Shown here: positions 31,730 to 33,671 of the stretch, one piece after another | How the letters are laid out: each line of letters begins with the position of its first letter | Position numbering within the stretch: the stretch's first letter is position 1 | Assembly (NCBI GenBank): GCA_964495705.1 | Contig: CAZBWS010000016.1 | Coordinates: 1 to 33,671 of the forward strand | Direction of reading: 5' to 3' | Length of the DNA: 33,671 bases | Source: CAZBWS01 sp964495705 | GTDB taxonomy: Bacteria > Pseudomonadota > Gammaproteobacteria > HTCC5015 | Translations under genes and position numbers: made by a program | Notes under the pieces: model-generated | What the model was told of the DNA's origin: nothing | The model's input: only the letters and a program-made list of their open reading frames with translations | The model's database searches: none

Positions 31730-32941
31730 TTAATAATCAGTAAATGATTGCCAGTGTTCCTGCATTTTTTCGATGGCTCGATCTAGGCTGATCGCGCTAA
31801 AGTTGCCATTCATTTCTGCAGTCAGCCCTAGGCTTCTTAGTTTGTCTAAAGCATCGTCTATTTCAAAATCTAAATCTAGTTGGGCTTTTTCCCTCAGCCA
31901 AGATTCTACGGCTGAATCTAAGCTATCCGCATTATTGATGTCATTTTTCTGGCCGAGTATAAAGTAGGCCAATAACACTTCCTTACACTCCTCTTCCTCT
32001 GCCAAGTTAACAAGGTAGTGAAAAACCCCTGCATTGTTATCTAAATTTTTAAAATATAAATTCTCCGACAAGGATTTCATAAACTGTATTTTACGGTTTT
32101 TGAATTTGCCAAATTGCTTCCAGAGATGTCCTGCAAGGGCGCCTAGGCCAACAGCTAAAGAGACTAGGGCTGCTTGGTCAATGGATACCGCCTCTTCTTT
32201 AAATCCCAGCCAAAAGCTGACTAATGAACCCAGTAAAAGCAGCGTCGCGCCGAGTTTGGTGGCCACTAACACGCCGCCGCCAATTAATGCAGGCCCACCG
32301 ATCAATACTTTGTCGATATTTTTCATGCGTACTTCCGCATTCGGAAATAGCATTTCTAAATCGGCTTTGGGCACATTTTTGAATAGCTTAATCAACGTCG
32401 AACCGGGCTTGAATAAGCGGGTGTCAATGCCTCTCTCTTCAAAATAGGCAGAGTCTTTAAACTTTACATAGGCGGCGACTCGGTCATAGGTTTTAAAGTC
32501 TAGCTGGCGTTTACGTAAGCCCATCAGGGATTTAATGGTTGCCGACTCTTCTTGTTCACCGCGATAGAAAAATAAAATTTCATCAAAATAGTCAAAATCG
32601 ACCTCCAGTCGAACCTTGAATAAAGACTCTTCTTGCAGTGCTTGCTGTAAGGTTTCGTCGGTGATTTGTTCAAAGTTGCCCTTTTCTAATAGATTGCGTA
32701 ACTGAGGTAGAAAGGCATCCGCATCACTTTTTTCACTGATAGTAAGCAGGTCGCTATCGGGATCCATGCTCTGGTAGCTGGTTTTTAATCCATTAAGCTG
32801 GCTAAAAAACAATTGATGATAGTGTCGTTGCACCATATCGCCAAGCTGTTGAAACTGCTCGGCTTGCTGAGGGCATTGTTGAGAAAATAGATCTAAGAGA
32901 TCCTCTGTTCGAATGGGAATAAACCGTTCTCGTGCACTCAT
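31730..32941 (-). CDS. TMEM143/DUF3754-like membrane protein
   Basis: Protein of 403 aa. The RERFIPIRTEDLLDLF N-terminus, the DEILFFYRG...YDRVAAYVKFK segment and STLIKLFKNVPKADLEMLFPNAEVRM resemble the DUF3754 (TMEM143) family. Two hydrophobic segments follow at about 215-275 (GPALIGGGVLVATKLGATLLLL... and ALVSLAVGLGALAGHLW). The soluble C-terminal tail contains LDLDFEIDDALDKLRSLGL. The function of the family is not known. It is divergent from hemF, with a 73-base shared upstream region, and occupies the place where Pseudomonas has a quinone oxidoreductase gene. It carries an exact copy of the 9-mer. Confidence 0.82.
   Translation of the reverse strand: MSARERFIPIRTEDLLDLFSQQCPQQAEQFQQLGDMVQRHYHQLFFSQLNGLKTSYQSMDPDSDLLTISEKSDADAFLPQLRNLLEKGNFEQITDETLQQALQEESLFKVRLEVDFDYFDEILFFYRGEQEESATIKSLMGLRKRQLDFKTYDRVAAYVKFKDSAYFEERGIDTRLFKPGSTLIKLFKNVPKADLEMLFPNAEVRMKNIDKVLIGGPALIGGGVLVATKLGATLLLLGSLVSFWLGFKEEAVSIDQAALVSLAVGLGALAGHLWKQFGKFKNRKIQFMKSLSENLYFKNLDNNAGVFHYLVNLAEEEECKEVLLAYFILGQKNDINNADSLDSAVESWLREKAQLDLDFEIDDALDKLRSLGLTAEMNGNFSAISLDRAIEKMQEHWQSFTDY
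31924..31932 (+). repeat. TATCCGCAT word, in TMEM143-like gene
   Basis: Exact copy. The coding strand reads AAT GCG GAT AGC, Asn-Ala-Asp-Ser. Confidence 0.85.
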
Positions 32942-33014
32942 GGGCGTTCCTGTGAAGCAATTGGCGAAAATGTTAATATAGCGTAATCCTTATATACATG
33001 TGCAGTGTAAAACA

Positions 33015-33671
33015 ATGCAAATTCAGAAATCAGCGGTGAAAGCCTATCTTACCGACCTGCAGTCACATATCTGTGACTCGCTTACTGAAATCGATGGTGA
33101 GCTTTTTGCCGAAGATAGTTGGCAACGCGAGCCAGGCGAGCGCTTGGGGGGCGGCGGCATTGGCCGCGTACTAGAAGGCGGCAAGGTGATTGAGAAGGGA
33201 GGCATTAACTTCTCCCATGTGGTGGGTAGTAATATGCCTGCTTCGGCCACGGCACATCGCCCAGAGCTGGCAGGGCGCAGCTTTGAAGCGATGGGTGTCT
33301 CCTTGGTCATTCATCCGCGCAACCCCTATGCGCCGACTAGTCATATGAATGTGCGCTTTTTTATTGCCGAGAAAGAAGGCGAAGATCCCATTTGGTGGTT
33401 TGGCGGGGGCTACGACCTGACGCCATATTACGGTTTTGACGAAGACTGCTCACACTGGCACCAAACGGCCGCCGATGCCTGCGCGCCCTTTGGCGAGGAA
33501 GTTTATCCTGAGCTAAAAAAATGGTGTGACGAATACTTCTACCTCAAACACCGCGATGAGCCGCGCGGCATCGGCGGGGTATTCTTCGATGACCTGAATC
33601 AAAGCAGGGATGTGAAGTGGGACTTCGATACTAGCTTTGCCTTTATGCAGGCGATCGGCAATAGCTTTATT
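33015..33671 (+). CDS. hemF: oxygen-dependent coproporphyrinogen III oxidase (cut by window end)
   Basis: Converts coproporphyrinogen III to protoporphyrinogen IX with O2 in heme synthesis. The first 219 codons are seen, of about 300 expected. LGGGGIGRVLEGGKVIEKGGINFSHV, the SATAHRPELAGRSFEAMGVSLVIHPRNPYAPTSHMNVRFF block with its conserved histidines, WWFGGGYDLTPYYGFDEDC and RGIGGVFFDDLN are diagnostic. The ATG at 33015 begins MQIQKSAVKAYL; the ribosome site is weak. Its presence implies an aerobic or facultative lifestyle. Confidence 0.96.
   Translation, partial: MQIQKSAVKAYLTDLQSHICDSLTEIDGELFAEDSWQREPGERLGGGGIGRVLEGGKVIEKGGINFSHVVGSNMPASATAHRPELAGRSFEAMGVSLVIHPRNPYAPTSHMNVRFFIAEKEGEDPIWWFGGGYDLTPYYGFDEDCSHWHQTAADACAPFGEEVYPELKKWCDEYFYLKHRDEPRGIGGVFFDDLNQSRDVKWDFDTSFAFMQAIGNSFI

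Noticed and set aside
1..33671. tRNA, rRNA, CRISPR arrays, phage or insertion-sequence genes
   Set aside because: I looked on both strands and found no cloverleaf, repeat-spacer array, transposase or integrase.

Overview
The window is a stretch of gammaproteobacterial chromosome in the conserved neighbourhood that, in Pseudomonas, lies close to the replication origin. It carries glyQ-glyS-gmhB at one end and the divergent def-fmt-rsmB-trkA-trkH / LysM-dprA-topA-tsaC-hemF block at the other. Between them sit a thiS-thiG-trmB block and a long hisB-hisH-hisA-hisF-hisI-hisE-tatA-tatB-tatC run. Gene content and protein style suggest a marine Cellvibrionales/Spongiibacteraceae-type organism, but no rRNA is present and this placement is an inference. 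The assembly is a draft with three runs of exactly 100 N.

Layout: (1) 1-4522, + strand: glycyl-tRNA synthetase alpha and beta, heptose-bisphosphate phosphatase, then a tandem pair of small A+T-rich lipoproteins where other genomes carry plsC. (2) 4579-9326, - strand: thiS, thiG, trmB, an SLC13/TrkA_C permease and a Tas-like aldo/keto reductase. (3) 9414-11978, - strand: an orphan type IV prepilin-like protein, and a patatin phospholipase paired with a YaiI-family protein. (4) 12071-18737, - strand: pip, dtd, the his genes and tatABC, ending in a strong terminator. (5) 18738-19087: an intergenic region that holds an apparent CsrB/RsmZ-type regulatory RNA on the + strand. (6) 19088-25721, - strand: def, fmt, rsmB, trkA, trkH and a lauroyl-type acyltransferase, joined mostly by TAATG stop/start overlaps. 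(7) 25858-31272, + strand: LysM lipoprotein, dprA, topA, tsaC. (8) 31269-32941, - strand: two poorly characterised genes (DUF3465-like and TMEM143/DUF3754-like). (9) hemF, cut by the window end.

Two signals are not explained by the genes. First, the 9-mer TATCCGCAT (reverse complement ATGCGGATA) occurs 16 times exactly, against about 0.25 expected by chance. It occurs on both strands, in several reading frames and in unrelated genes. One exact copy plus one near copy form an inverted-repeat hairpin exactly between two convergent genes. This is the signature of a DNA-uptake-sequence-like genomic word, although another chromosomal function is possible; dprA and a prepilin-like gene are also in the window. 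Second, the pip/acyltransferase intergenic region contains an 18-bp palindrome of the GacA-box type (TGTAGG-N6-CCTACA). About 60 bases downstream begins a roughly 165-nt transcription unit with nine GGA motifs, three of them in loops of perfect hairpins, ending in a classic intrinsic terminator. I read this as a CsrA/RsmA-sequestering sRNA. Further non-coding elements are a REP-pair element between hisH and hisA, and a larger inverted repeat between glyS and gmhB.
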